A stretch of DNA of 63,439 bases from Candidatus Lachnoclostridium stercoravium (GTDB lineage: Bacteria > Bacillota > Clostridia > Lachnospirales > Lachnospiraceae). The notes beneath the pieces were generated by a model. It did no database searches, was not told where the DNA came from, and saw only the letters and a list, made by a program, of their open reading frames with translations. The position numbers and the translations under genes were made by a program. Below, piece by piece: positions 17,393 through 24,905 of this stretch. Positions within the stretch are counted from its first letter, which is position 1. Every line of letters starts with the position of its first letter. The DNA lies in NCBI GenBank assembly GCA_019118365.1, contig DWZA01000096.1, forward strand, positions 1-63,439, written 5' to 3'.

Positions 17393-18304
17393 ATGAAAGA
17401 AAATGAAAAATTTCAGGAAGAACCGGGTCTGGATCATCTTGCAATGCATGAACTGAAAATAAAACTATATGAGGAGCATAAAAAAATACGGTTTCGAAGG
17501 CTCTTAAAGAATCAGAGAATGATAGTAGGAGGGATATTAACACTGATCATTGTGGCCTTGGCTATCGCTGCTCCTTTTCTCTTCCCGGAAGGTCCCCATG
17601 TAATGGAAGTGTCAGAGAGATTGAAAGGCCCTTCGGAAACCCACGTATTAGGAACAGATTTAGTAGGGCGAGATCTGCTATGCAGACTATTGTATGGCGC
17701 CAGGGTGTCTATAGGGGTAGGGGCCGCTGTGGCTGTAATTACAATGGCAGCAGGACTGATCATGGGATTATATGCGGGGTATTATAAAACAGCCGATAAT
17801 ATTGTTATGCGTGTTTGTGATAGTTTGAAGGCGATTCCATCGATACTCCTGGCAATTGCATTATTGGCTATTATGGGGTCAGGCATTGAAAATGTGATCA
17901 TAAGCGTTAGTATTGTCTATACACCTGATGTGGCAAGAATAGCTAGGACAGCGGTTCTGTCGGCAAAAGAACAGACATATATCGAGGCGTTGGAGGCTGC
18001 AGGAGCGGGAACAAACAGGATACTTTGGCTGAATATAGCGCCAAATATCATTTCTTCTGTCATCATACAAGTTTCTTTCATATTTGCAACAGCCATTGTT
18101 ACAGAGGCCTCTCTGAGCTTTTTAGGTGTGGGAGTACCAGTACCAGAGCCAAGTTGGGGAAATATTGTATACGAAGGAAAAACAGTTATGTTTCAGGCAT
18201 GGTGGCTGGTCGTATATCCCAGTTTATTTATCGCCGCAACAGTTTTAGGGTTAAATTTATTAGGCGACGGTTTGAGGGACTTTTTAGATCCGCAGAATAC
18301 TTAA
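17393..18304 (+). CDS. Oligopeptide-type ABC transporter permease (DppC-like)
   Basis: A 303-residue permease with a cytoplasmic N-terminal tail, a first helix near residues 40-60, HVLGTDLVGRDLLCRLLYGARVSIGVG typical of DppC/OppC, and the EAA loop QTYIEALEAAGAGTNRILWLNIAPNI. ATG 17393 is chosen over an in-frame TTG at 17366 because AGGAGG at 17378-17383 lies nine bases before the ATG. It forms the translocation pore with the preceding gene product. Confidence 0.93.
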   Translation: MKENEKFQEEPGLDHLAMHELKIKLYEEHKKIRFRRLLKNQRMIVGGILTLIIVALAIAAPFLFPEGPHVMEVSERLKGPSETHVLGTDLVGRDLLCRLLYGARVSIGVGAAVAVITMAAGLIMGLYAGYYKTADNIVMRVCDSLKAIPSILLAIALLAIMGSGIENVIISVSIVYTPDVARIARTAVLSAKEQTYIEALEAAGAGTNRILWLNIAPNIISSVIIQVSFIFATAIVTEASLSFLGVGVPVPEPSWGNIVYEGKTVMFQAWWLVVYPSLFIAATVLGLNLLGDGLRDFLDPQNT

Positions 18305-18316
18305 TGGGAGAAATAT

Positions 18317-19315
18317 ATGGATAAAAACGAAATCGTATTGGAAGTAAAAGGATTGTCTACTGCATTCAGGACAGAGAAAGGGTGGCTGAAAGCAGTAGAC
18401 GGAGTGGACTTTCAGGTAAAAAGAAAAGAAATCCTAGGAATTGTTGGCGAGTCTGGATGTGGAAAGAGTGTGACAGTTCAGTCTATTATGAGGCTTTATG
18501 ATGAAAAAAGAACTGTTAAATATGGAGGAGAAGTATTACTGGAAGGACAAAATTTATTTCAGATTCCGTTTAAAGAAATGAGAAGGATCCGTGGAGAAAA
18601 AATTTCTATGGTTTTTCAGGACTCATTAAGCGCTTTGAATCCTCTGATGAAAGTGGGTCCACAAATAGCTGAAGCAATCTATATACACAAAAAAGTAAGT
18701 GAAAAAATTGCTATGGTACAGGCTATGGATATGATACAGGCTGTAGGCATACCAACACCAGAAAAACGTTTTTATCAATATCCTCATGAACTTTCTGGCG
18801 GAATGCGTCAAAGAGTGATGATCGCTATAGCATTAGCATGTTATCCGATGATTTTAATCGCAGATGAACCGACAACAGCGTTGGATGTAACGATCCAAGC
18901 TCAGATTCTTGAGCTGATGAAAAAATTAAATAGGGAAATGGATATGGGAATCATACTGATTACCCATGATCTGGCAGTCGTATCTCAAACATGTGAGAGA
19001 GTGTTAGTCATGTATCTGGGGCAAGTTGTGGAAGAGGGAAATACAGAAGAAGTTTTTTGCTATCCTTTTCATCCTTATACAGTAAGTTTAATGGAATCTA
19101 TACCGCATATGGAAGGGGAACGAAATAAACCCTTAACGACAATTAAGGGAACTGTGCCGTTATTGAATCAGATTCCAAATGGTTGTCGATTTGCCCCAAG
19201 ATGTCCAAAAGCAAACGAAAAATGCCGGAAAGAGAGTCCTGGACTGATCTCTATAACGAAGGGCAGAAAAGTTCGCTGCTGGTATCCTGTGGAAGAAAGA
19301 GGGGAAAGAACATGA
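18317..19315 (+). CDS. Oligopeptide-type ABC transporter ATPase (DppD-like)
   Basis: A 332-residue ATP-binding subunit. Walker A GESGCGKS, the Q-loop VFQDSLSALNPLMKVG, signature LSGGMRQRVMIA, Walker B MILIADEPTTALD and the C-terminal oligopeptide extension NGCRFAPRCPKANEKC, whose cysteines bind an iron-sulfur cluster in some members, are all visible. Its last four bases overlap the next start codon (ATGA), indicating translational coupling with the DppF-like partner. Confidence 0.94.
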   Translation: MDKNEIVLEVKGLSTAFRTEKGWLKAVDGVDFQVKRKEILGIVGESGCGKSVTVQSIMRLYDEKRTVKYGGEVLLEGQNLFQIPFKEMRRIRGEKISMVFQDSLSALNPLMKVGPQIAEAIYIHKKVSEKIAMVQAMDMIQAVGIPTPEKRFYQYPHELSGGMRQRVMIAIALACYPMILIADEPTTALDVTIQAQILELMKKLNREMDMGIILITHDLAVVSQTCERVLVMYLGQVVEEGNTEEVFCYPFHPYTVSLMESIPHMEGERNKPLTTIKGTVPLLNQIPNGCRFAPRCPKANEKCRKESPGLISITKGRKVRCWYPVEERGERT

Positions 19316-20283
19316 CAGACAGGGACAGGCCGATTTTAGAAGTAAAACATATCAAAAAATATTTTCCAATACGGGATGCACTCGGAAAACAAATGGAGAC
19401 AGTAAAAGCGGTGGATGACGTTTCTCTTAGCCTATATCGGGGAAAAACTTACGGACTTGTAGGGGAATCTGGATGTGGAAAATCGACATTAGGACGGAGT
19501 CTTTTGAGACTGTTTCCGCTGACAGATGGAGAAATATGGTTGGAAGGAAAAAATATTGCCTCTCTTTCTCAAAAAGCGTTAAGGCCATATAGGAAAAAGA
19601 TGCAGATGATTTTTCAAGATCCATATACATCTTTGAATCCAAGAAAAACAGCAGGGGAAATTTTAGAGGAGATTCTAAAAATATATGGGGAAAGAAACCG
19701 ATTCGAAAGGATGGAAAAATGTATCAGAATATTGGAAACAGTAGGTCTTAGACCAGAACATTATTACCGATTTCCCCACGAATTTTCCGGAGGGCAGAGA
19801 CAGAGAATAGGTATTGCGAGAGCACTTTTAGTAAATCCGTCATTTATTATCTGTGATGAACCGGTATCGGCTTTGGATGTATCGATCCAGTCCCAGATTA
19901 TAAATCTTTTAAAAGATTTACAGAGGGAAAATCATATAGCTTACTTGTTTGTATCGCATAATATGAGTGTTGTGCGATATATTTCAGATAGAGTAGGCGT
20001 TATGTATTTAGGTCATTTAGTTGAAGAAGGCGAAACAGATGAATTGTTTTCTGATCCATGTCATCCGTATACAAAGGCGCTTCTCTCGGCAGTACCGTCT
20101 ATTGGAGGAAAGACGGGAAAAGTCGAATTGAAAGGAGAACTTCCATCACCTATAAATCCTCCTTCTGGCTGTGTATTTCATACAAGATGTCCGTATGCAA
20201 CAGCGGAATGTGCTAAAACAATTCCTGAATTTAGGAGAGTTACTTCCAGCCATTTTGTTGCTTGCTGTCTTTACGGAAAATGA
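19312..20283 (+). CDS. Oligopeptide-type ABC transporter ATPase (DppF-like)
   Basis: A 323-residue second ATPase. Walker A GESGCGKST, FQDPYTSLNPRKTAGEIL, signature FSGGQRQRIGIARAL, Walker B FIICDEPVSALD and the C-terminal GCVFHTRCPYATAEC are present. ATG 19312 overlaps the stop of the DppD-like gene; the frame is open further upstream but that part overlaps the DppD tail and has no homology-like content. With the three proteins before it this makes a complete importer. Confidence 0.94.
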   Translation: MTDRDRPILEVKHIKKYFPIRDALGKQMETVKAVDDVSLSLYRGKTYGLVGESGCGKSTLGRSLLRLFPLTDGEIWLEGKNIASLSQKALRPYRKKMQMIFQDPYTSLNPRKTAGEILEEILKIYGERNRFERMEKCIRILETVGLRPEHYYRFPHEFSGGQRQRIGIARALLVNPSFIICDEPVSALDVSIQSQIINLLKDLQRENHIAYLFVSHNMSVVRYISDRVGVMYLGHLVEEGETDELFSDPCHPYTKALLSAVPSIGGKTGKVELKGELPSPINPPSGCVFHTRCPYATAECAKTIPEFRRVTSSHFVACCLYGK

Positions 20284-20335
20284 AAAAAATGGTAAAATAA
20301 GGATATTTGATAAAAGGCAGCTGCAAGGAGGAAAA

Positions 20336-21574
20336 ATGGAGACGACCAAGGGGAGAAATTCGGATTATGTGCAGCAGGCTAATCGTTCTCTGGTGCTGCA
20401 GATACTTGCCAGAAATGACGTGTGCACGAGGTCGAGAATCGCAGATGAGACAGGATTAAAGCATGCGACAATAACCAATATCATTACAGAGATGATCCAG
20501 TTAGGGATTGTAAGGGAAGTAGGGATAGTAGAAGGCAAAAGGGGAAGAAGATCGATAGGAATCGAGCTGGCAGCGGAAAAAATAGAAGTGGTTGCAGTTA
20601 AACTGGGACATGTTTCCTATTCGATAGGATTGTTTGATTTAAAAGGAAAAATGCTTGAAGTTCATGAAGCAAAATTTCACTTAGAAGAGAAAGATCCTCG
20701 CGGCGCTTTAAATAAAATTAAGCAAGAGATATGGGCACTGTTAAAAAAAGAAAAGGATAAAGTATATGCAGTAGGAATTGCAGTTCCAGGACCATTTCTA
20801 AAGAAGTCTGGCACTATAGCATTAATGACTCAATTTCCAGGATGGGACAAGATCAATCTGAATAAGGAATTCTTAGAAGAATTTCCAGTTCCTGTATTTA
20901 TTGAACATGGAGCCAATGCCGGAGCTCTTGCAGAATGGAGATATGGAAAATACAGAAGGACTCAGGGCGTTTTGGTGAATTTTCTGGCAGGTGAAGGAAT
21001 TGGAGCAGGAATTGTATCAGATGGTCACGTATTTGGCGGAAGTAGAGGAATAGCTGGAGAAATAGGTCATATTTCATTGAATATTAATGGAGAAAGATGC
21101 GATTGCGGAAACAGGGGGTGCATGGAACTTTATTGTTCAGCATTATCTTTTGTACGTCACACAGTGGAAGCGCTTCCGGCTTATCCAGATAGTTGCTTAA
21201 ATGGCATAGAAAATATTACTTATTTAGAAATATTTAAAGGTGCGGAAAAAGGTGACAAGTTATGTGTTGATATGGTGAAGGAAACTGGATTTTATATGGG
21301 ATGCGGAATCGCAGCAGTGGTAAATATTTATGATCCAGATGTGATCATCATAAGTGATGCTATGTCTAAAGGGGGAGATCTGCTCTTAAATGAAATTAAG
21401 AAAACGGTGAAAGACCGTGTGTTGGATATTTTATATGAAAAGATAACTATTGATTATACGGATTTTTCCGTGAATCAGATATTATACGGAGCAGCGGTAG
21501 TGGCTATCGAACAGCTGCTGGATGATGTCAGTATTTTGCAGCAACTGCAAGATGGAGGCCGTCAGGTTTTATAA
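20336..21574 (+). CDS. ROK-family transcriptional regulator
   Basis: A 412-residue ROK repressor. An N-terminal winged helix (about residues 15-75, VLQILARNDVCTRSRIADETGLKHATITNIITEMIQLGIVREVG) is joined to a sugar-kinase-like domain with GIAVPGPF, IEHGANAGALAEWRYG, GEGIGAGIV and the zinc motif CDCGNRGC. ATG 20336 behind AAGGAGG is chosen; the open frame further upstream only overlaps dppF-like sequence. ROK repressors usually sense sugars or amino sugars, so the operon ligand may be a glycosyl or amino-sugar compound rather than a plain peptide. That is inference from the family. Confidence 0.9.
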   Translation: METTKGRNSDYVQQANRSLVLQILARNDVCTRSRIADETGLKHATITNIITEMIQLGIVREVGIVEGKRGRRSIGIELAAEKIEVVAVKLGHVSYSIGLFDLKGKMLEVHEAKFHLEEKDPRGALNKIKQEIWALLKKEKDKVYAVGIAVPGPFLKKSGTIALMTQFPGWDKINLNKEFLEEFPVPVFIEHGANAGALAEWRYGKYRRTQGVLVNFLAGEGIGAGIVSDGHVFGGSRGIAGEIGHISLNINGERCDCGNRGCMELYCSALSFVRHTVEALPAYPDSCLNGIENITYLEIFKGAEKGDKLCVDMVKETGFYMGCGIAAVVNIYDPDVIIISDAMSKGGDLLLNEIKKTVKDRVLDILYEKITIDYTDFSVNQILYGAAVVAIEQLLDDVSILQQLQDGGRQVL

Positions 21575-21592
21575 TATAGGGTGGATATGAGC

Positions 21593-21646
21593 AGAACAGC
21601 ATAAGAAGTCTATCTCCAAAAATGGAAAAACTTTTTATGCTGTTCT
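21593..21646. terminator. Possible bidirectional terminator between ROK and LysR genes
   Basis: AGAACAGCATAA (21593-21604) pairs perfectly with TTATGCTGTTCT (21635-21646) around a 30-nt loop between two convergent genes. The T-run is poor on both sides. Confidence 0.45.
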
Positions 21647-21673
21647 ATTTGTATGATAATGGAATATAGTACC

Positions 21674-22561
21674 TTATTTTTGTCCGCACAGCATATCCAT
21701 AAACTGCTTGGCTGCCTGAGAGATCGGGAGGTTTTCATTATAAGCCACGACGATCTGTCTGGACGGGAGCTTTTCCTCAAGATCCAGGACGTACAGGTCT
21801 TTATCGTCGTCTGGGATACAGAAATCCGGCACGAAGGCGATCCCCAGCCCGATCCTGGCCAGATCGATGAGAAGATCGTTGCTGCTCAGTTCGATCTCAG
21901 GCACCAGATCCAGCTGATGCTTCTGGAACATACTGTGGAGAAACTCGCTGGTGGTGCTTTTTCGGTCCAGCATGAGGATCGGGTATTCCTGAAGCTCCTG
22001 GAGGCGGATCCGTTTTCCTTTCAGCGGAAAATAATGCTGATTCGCTACGAAAACATCAGAAAATTCCCGGAGGCCGCGGATATTCTGGGTATTGGAAAGG
22101 CCGGAATTGGGATAGTTGGTGATGATGAAATCCGCCTGGCCATTCTCCAGAAGATGAGCGCATTCGATGGAAGTCTGGTTATTTACTTTAATATGTACAT
22201 TGGGATAGTCTTTGTGGAACTGGTTTAAAAAGGGGATCAGATAATAGCGGCAGATGGTGTCGCTGGCGCCGATACGCAGCTGGCCGCCGTTTAAGGTATT
22301 GGCTTCTAACAGCTGGTTTTCCCCTCTTTTGATCAGGTTCATGGCAGGTTCGATATGCTTCAGGAGGATCTCTCCTTCCGGCGTCAGCTGGACCTTTTTT
22401 GTACTCCGTATGAAAAGAGTCTGATTCAGCTTCTTTTCCAGAACCTTGATCGACTGGCTGACTGCTGACTGAGAGATGAAAAGCTGCTTGGAAGCTTCAG
22501 AAAAGCTTAAAGTAACAGCTACATGATAGAATACTTTGTATAATTCGTAGTTAATATCCAT
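21674..22561 (-). CDS. LysR-family transcriptional regulator
   Basis: A 295-residue regulator. The N-terminal helix-turn-helix FYHVAVTLSFSEASKQLFISQSAVSQSIKVLEKKLNQTLFIR is classic LysR. It is followed by the periplasmic-binding-type effector domain beginning GGQLRIGASDTICRYYLIPFL and containing GLGIAFVPDFCI. The subtype resembles regulators of cysteine or sulfur genes and of amino-acid metabolism, but the effector is unknown. It is divergent from the sigma-like gene 138 bp away, so that gene or its own promoter is a likely target. Confidence 0.92.
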   Translation of the reverse strand: MDINYELYKVFYHVAVTLSFSEASKQLFISQSAVSQSIKVLEKKLNQTLFIRSTKKVQLTPEGEILLKHIEPAMNLIKRGENQLLEANTLNGGQLRIGASDTICRYYLIPFLNQFHKDYPNVHIKVNNQTSIECAHLLENGQADFIITNYPNSGLSNTQNIRGLREFSDVFVANQHYFPLKGKRIRLQELQEYPILMLDRKSTTSEFLHSMFQKHQLDLVPEIELSSNDLLIDLARIGLGIAFVPDFCIPDDDKDLYVLDLEEKLPSRQIVVAYNENLPISQAAKQFMDMLCGQK

Positions 22562-22635
22562 TATTAGTCCTCCTTATAGCATTTTCATCTTACCATAGAA
22601 CAGGCAGCGGTGTAAAGAGGAAAATCGGCAGCGTC

Positions 22636-22664
22636 TTGACGAAAGAAGAATGGAAAGATATACT
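22636..22664 (+). promoter_or_regulatory. Sigma-A promoter of the sigma-like gene
   Basis: TTGACG (22636-22641), a 17-bp spacer and TATACT (22659-22664), 35 bp before the ATG. It lies in the LysR-divergent intergenic region. Confidence 0.75.
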
Positions 22665-22699
22665 GGTTTACAAAAGATCCCATCAGAGGAGGAGAAGCA

Positions 22700-23257
22700 A
22701 TGGAAAATGATTTTTACCAGATGTACCTGGAAGAACTGGATCAGATAGATGAACTGGAAAAAGAAGAGGAAGAGAAGCTTTTGGCGCTGCTCTTCAGTGG
22801 AGATCTGTCGGTAAGGGAGCGACTGATCGAGGGCAATTTAAAGCGGGCGCTGGCTTACGCGAAAGAATATGAGGATCAGGGGATCGGTCTGAACGATCTG
22901 ATCCAGGAGGCCAGCATGGCTCTGACAGCGGCTGTAGGCGGATTTTCCGGAGGCGATTTCCAGAAGTTCCTGGAACAGGAAGTGAGAAAGGCTCTGGAGG
23001 CTGCGCTAAAAGAGCAGAAGATGGAGCAGAATATAGAAGAAGAGATCACGGCCAGGGTCAACGTTCTCCAGCAGGTTTCCTCTGTTCTCGCAAAGGAGCT
23101 GGGAAGGGAAGCTACGGTAAAGGAACTGGCAGAAAAGATGAAGATGACGGAGGACGAGATCAAAGATATCATGAAGATCACTTTGGACGCGGTCAACGTC
23201 AGCCAGGCGGAACACCTGGATCTCGGACTGGATACTGAGGAAGAGGATCAGAACTGA
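22700..23257 (+). CDS. Truncated sigma-70-like protein without region 4
   Basis: A 185-residue protein. Residues 40-85 (RERLIEGNLKRALAYAKEYEDQGIGLNDLIQEASMALTAAVGGF) follow the layout of sigma region 2, and residues 125-160 (VLAKELGREATVKELAEKMKMTEDEIKDIMKI) follow region 3. The chain then ends in an acidic tail, and no region 4 helix-turn-helix for the -35 box is present. The aromatic promoter-melting residues of region 2.3 are also largely missing. It may be a core-RNA-polymerase-binding regulator or anti-sigma decoy rather than a working sigma factor. AGGAGG lies before the ATG, and the histidine phosphatase gene follows after 21 bp. Confidence 0.7.
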   Translation: MENDFYQMYLEELDQIDELEKEEEEKLLALLFSGDLSVRERLIEGNLKRALAYAKEYEDQGIGLNDLIQEASMALTAAVGGFSGGDFQKFLEQEVRKALEAALKEQKMEQNIEEEITARVNVLQQVSSVLAKELGREATVKELAEKMKMTEDEIKDIMKITLDAVNVSQAEHLDLGLDTEEEDQN

Positions 23258-23278
23258 AAACAGGAAGGAAAACGAAAG

Positions 23279-23917
23279 ATGAAGATTTATTTGATACGCC
23301 ATGGACAGACAGATTGGAACCTGGAAGGAAAGATCCAGGGCCGTCACGATGTTTCCCTGAATGAGACCGGATCAAAGCAGGCGGAGCTGCTGGCCATGGG
23401 AATGGATAAGCGTCCGGTAGTCCAGATCTTTTCCAGCCGCCAGAAACGCGCTCTGGAAACAGCGCAGGCGGTGGGGAGACGGCAGCACGTGGCCGTTACT
23501 GTGATCGACGGTCTGGAAGAGGTGGAATTTGGAGAATGGGAAGGAAAGACCTGGGACGAGATCAGCAGAGAATACCCGGAGGAATTTAAGGTCTGGTGCA
23601 CAGAACCGGCCGAGATCGTTCCCCCTGGCGGAGAGTCCAGGCCGCAGATCTACCGGCGGATCGGAAACGCTTTAAAAGAGATCCTGCGCAGATCCAGAGG
23701 GGATATCGCTATCGTTTCCCACGGGGCCGCGCTGGCTTATATGGTATCCATTATGCTGGAAAAGGAACTGGGAGATCACGACGAGATCATTGTGAAGAAC
23801 GCAAGTATAAGCACTGTGGAATACGACAGGGAGACTGGAAAGTTCCATATGGCCGAAGCCAACGATGTGAGCCATTTAAAGGCGCTTTCCCAGGAACAGG
23901 GCAGCGTGCGGTTTTAA
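23279..23917 (+). CDS. Histidine phosphatase family protein
   Basis: A 212-residue phosphoglycerate-mutase-like phosphatase. The catalytic RHG is at the N-terminus (MKIYLIRHGQTDWN), and the second histidine is in the motif IAIVSHGAALAYM. SSRQKRALETAQAV and EVEFGEWEGKTWDEI are also typical. It probably hydrolyses a small phosphoester; alpha-ribazole phosphatase (CobC-like) and broad acid phosphatase activities are both possible. It sits between the sigma-like gene and an exported protein with short gaps, so the three may be co-transcribed. Confidence 0.88.
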   Translation: MKIYLIRHGQTDWNLEGKIQGRHDVSLNETGSKQAELLAMGMDKRPVVQIFSSRQKRALETAQAVGRRQHVAVTVIDGLEEVEFGEWEGKTWDEISREYPEEFKVWCTEPAEIVPPGGESRPQIYRRIGNALKEILRRSRGDIAIVSHGAALAYMVSIMLEKELGDHDEIIVKNASISTVEYDRETGKFHMAEANDVSHLKALSQEQGSVRF

Positions 23918-23964
23918 AATGCCGGAAGCAGCGGCAGGATATAGCAGAGAAAGAGGTAAAAATA

Positions 23965-24765
23965 GTGAGATCAACAATAAAAGCATGGAAAAAGAGGATA
24001 GGAGCGATCGCAGCGGCAGGATTTTTCGCCTTTGGGACAGCTGCCGCGCCGTCGTGGGCGGACACGGACGCCGCAGGGCTTTCATCGGAACCGGTGCGGG
24101 TAGAATCCATTGGAATGGAGATGCAGGTCCCGGAAAGCTGGGTGACGCTGACTCAGGAGATGGCGGAAGACGATCCGGTATTTACAGAAAACCATATGGA
24201 CGGAGCGTCTATGATCAAAAACTATCAGGAGAACGGCATCCTGATCGACAGCCTGAATATGGAAAACCGGGTGGAGTTCAATGTGGCCCTGTCCGGAAAG
24301 GATGAGAATATCATCCAGCTTACGCAGTTTTCCGATGAGGATGTAAGGATATACGCGGAGGGCCTTACGACTCCTGATACGGACAATGGATTGAGCTTTC
24401 ACGACTATGAGATCTATGACCATGATCAGCTGCGCTTTATCGCAGGCGAAGCCGAGATCAAGAGCAACGGAGAGACGATGGGGACAGGGCAGCAGTATTA
24501 TACCATTGTCAATGGAAACCGGCTGTGTTTCCAGATGGTATCCTTTGACGGCGAGCTTTCCCAGGAAGACCGTCAGATGTTCCGGTCTATGATCGACAGC
24601 GTTCATTTTGACAGCCTCCAGGAAGCCGGCGCCCTCTCTATAAAAGAAGGAACGAATCCGATCCTGGAGCAGTTTTCTGCCCAGTATTTCCTGAGAAATC
24701 TGATCATCCTTCTGGCCGCGATCCTGATCGGTTATTATGGGATCGGAAAGATCCGGAAGAAATAG
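23965..24765 (+). CDS. Exported membrane-anchored protein of unknown function
   Basis: A 266-residue protein I do not recognise. A basic N-terminus followed by IGAIAAAGFFAFGTAAAPSWA looks like a signal peptide cleaved near residue 31. The body is a hydrophilic domain of about 190 residues, and near the C-terminus FLRNLIILLAAILIGYYGIG is a membrane helix followed by KIRKK, so the body faces outside. I chose the GTG at 23965 behind AGAGG; the open frame upstream only overlaps the phosphatase gene. The body has mixed hydrophobic strands resembling small lipoprotein beta folds, but no motif gives a function. Confidence 0.65.
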   Translation: MRSTIKAWKKRIGAIAAAGFFAFGTAAAPSWADTDAAGLSSEPVRVESIGMEMQVPESWVTLTQEMAEDDPVFTENHMDGASMIKNYQENGILIDSLNMENRVEFNVALSGKDENIIQLTQFSDEDVRIYAEGLTTPDTDNGLSFHDYEIYDHDQLRFIAGEAEIKSNGETMGTGQQYYTIVNGNRLCFQMVSFDGELSQEDRQMFRSMIDSVHFDSLQEAGALSIKEGTNPILEQFSAQYFLRNLIILLAAILIGYYGIGKIRKK

Positions 24766-24799
24766 AAGAATACTTATAAAAAATATAAGATATATTAAT

Positions 24800-24829
24800 T
24801 TTACTAATTTATAGCCGGTGTGATATGAT
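24800..24829 (+). promoter_or_regulatory. Possible purL promoter
   Basis: TTTACT (24800-24805), an 18-bp spacer and TATGAT (24824-24829). GTAATTGTTCAG follows at once, and TTCAG/CTGAA forms a small dyad at 24840-24857. Confidence 0.4.
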
Positions 24830-24905
24830 AAATGTAATTGTTCAGGAGGGTCTGAACGGTTGCTGATTAAAGTTGTTATAGTCCAGAACCAACAGGAGGA
24901 TGAGC

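Noticed and set aside
24830-24905. Purine riboswitch ahead of purL
   Set aside because: The leader is too short and lacks the conserved three-way junction; only a small TTCAG/CTGAA dyad is present.
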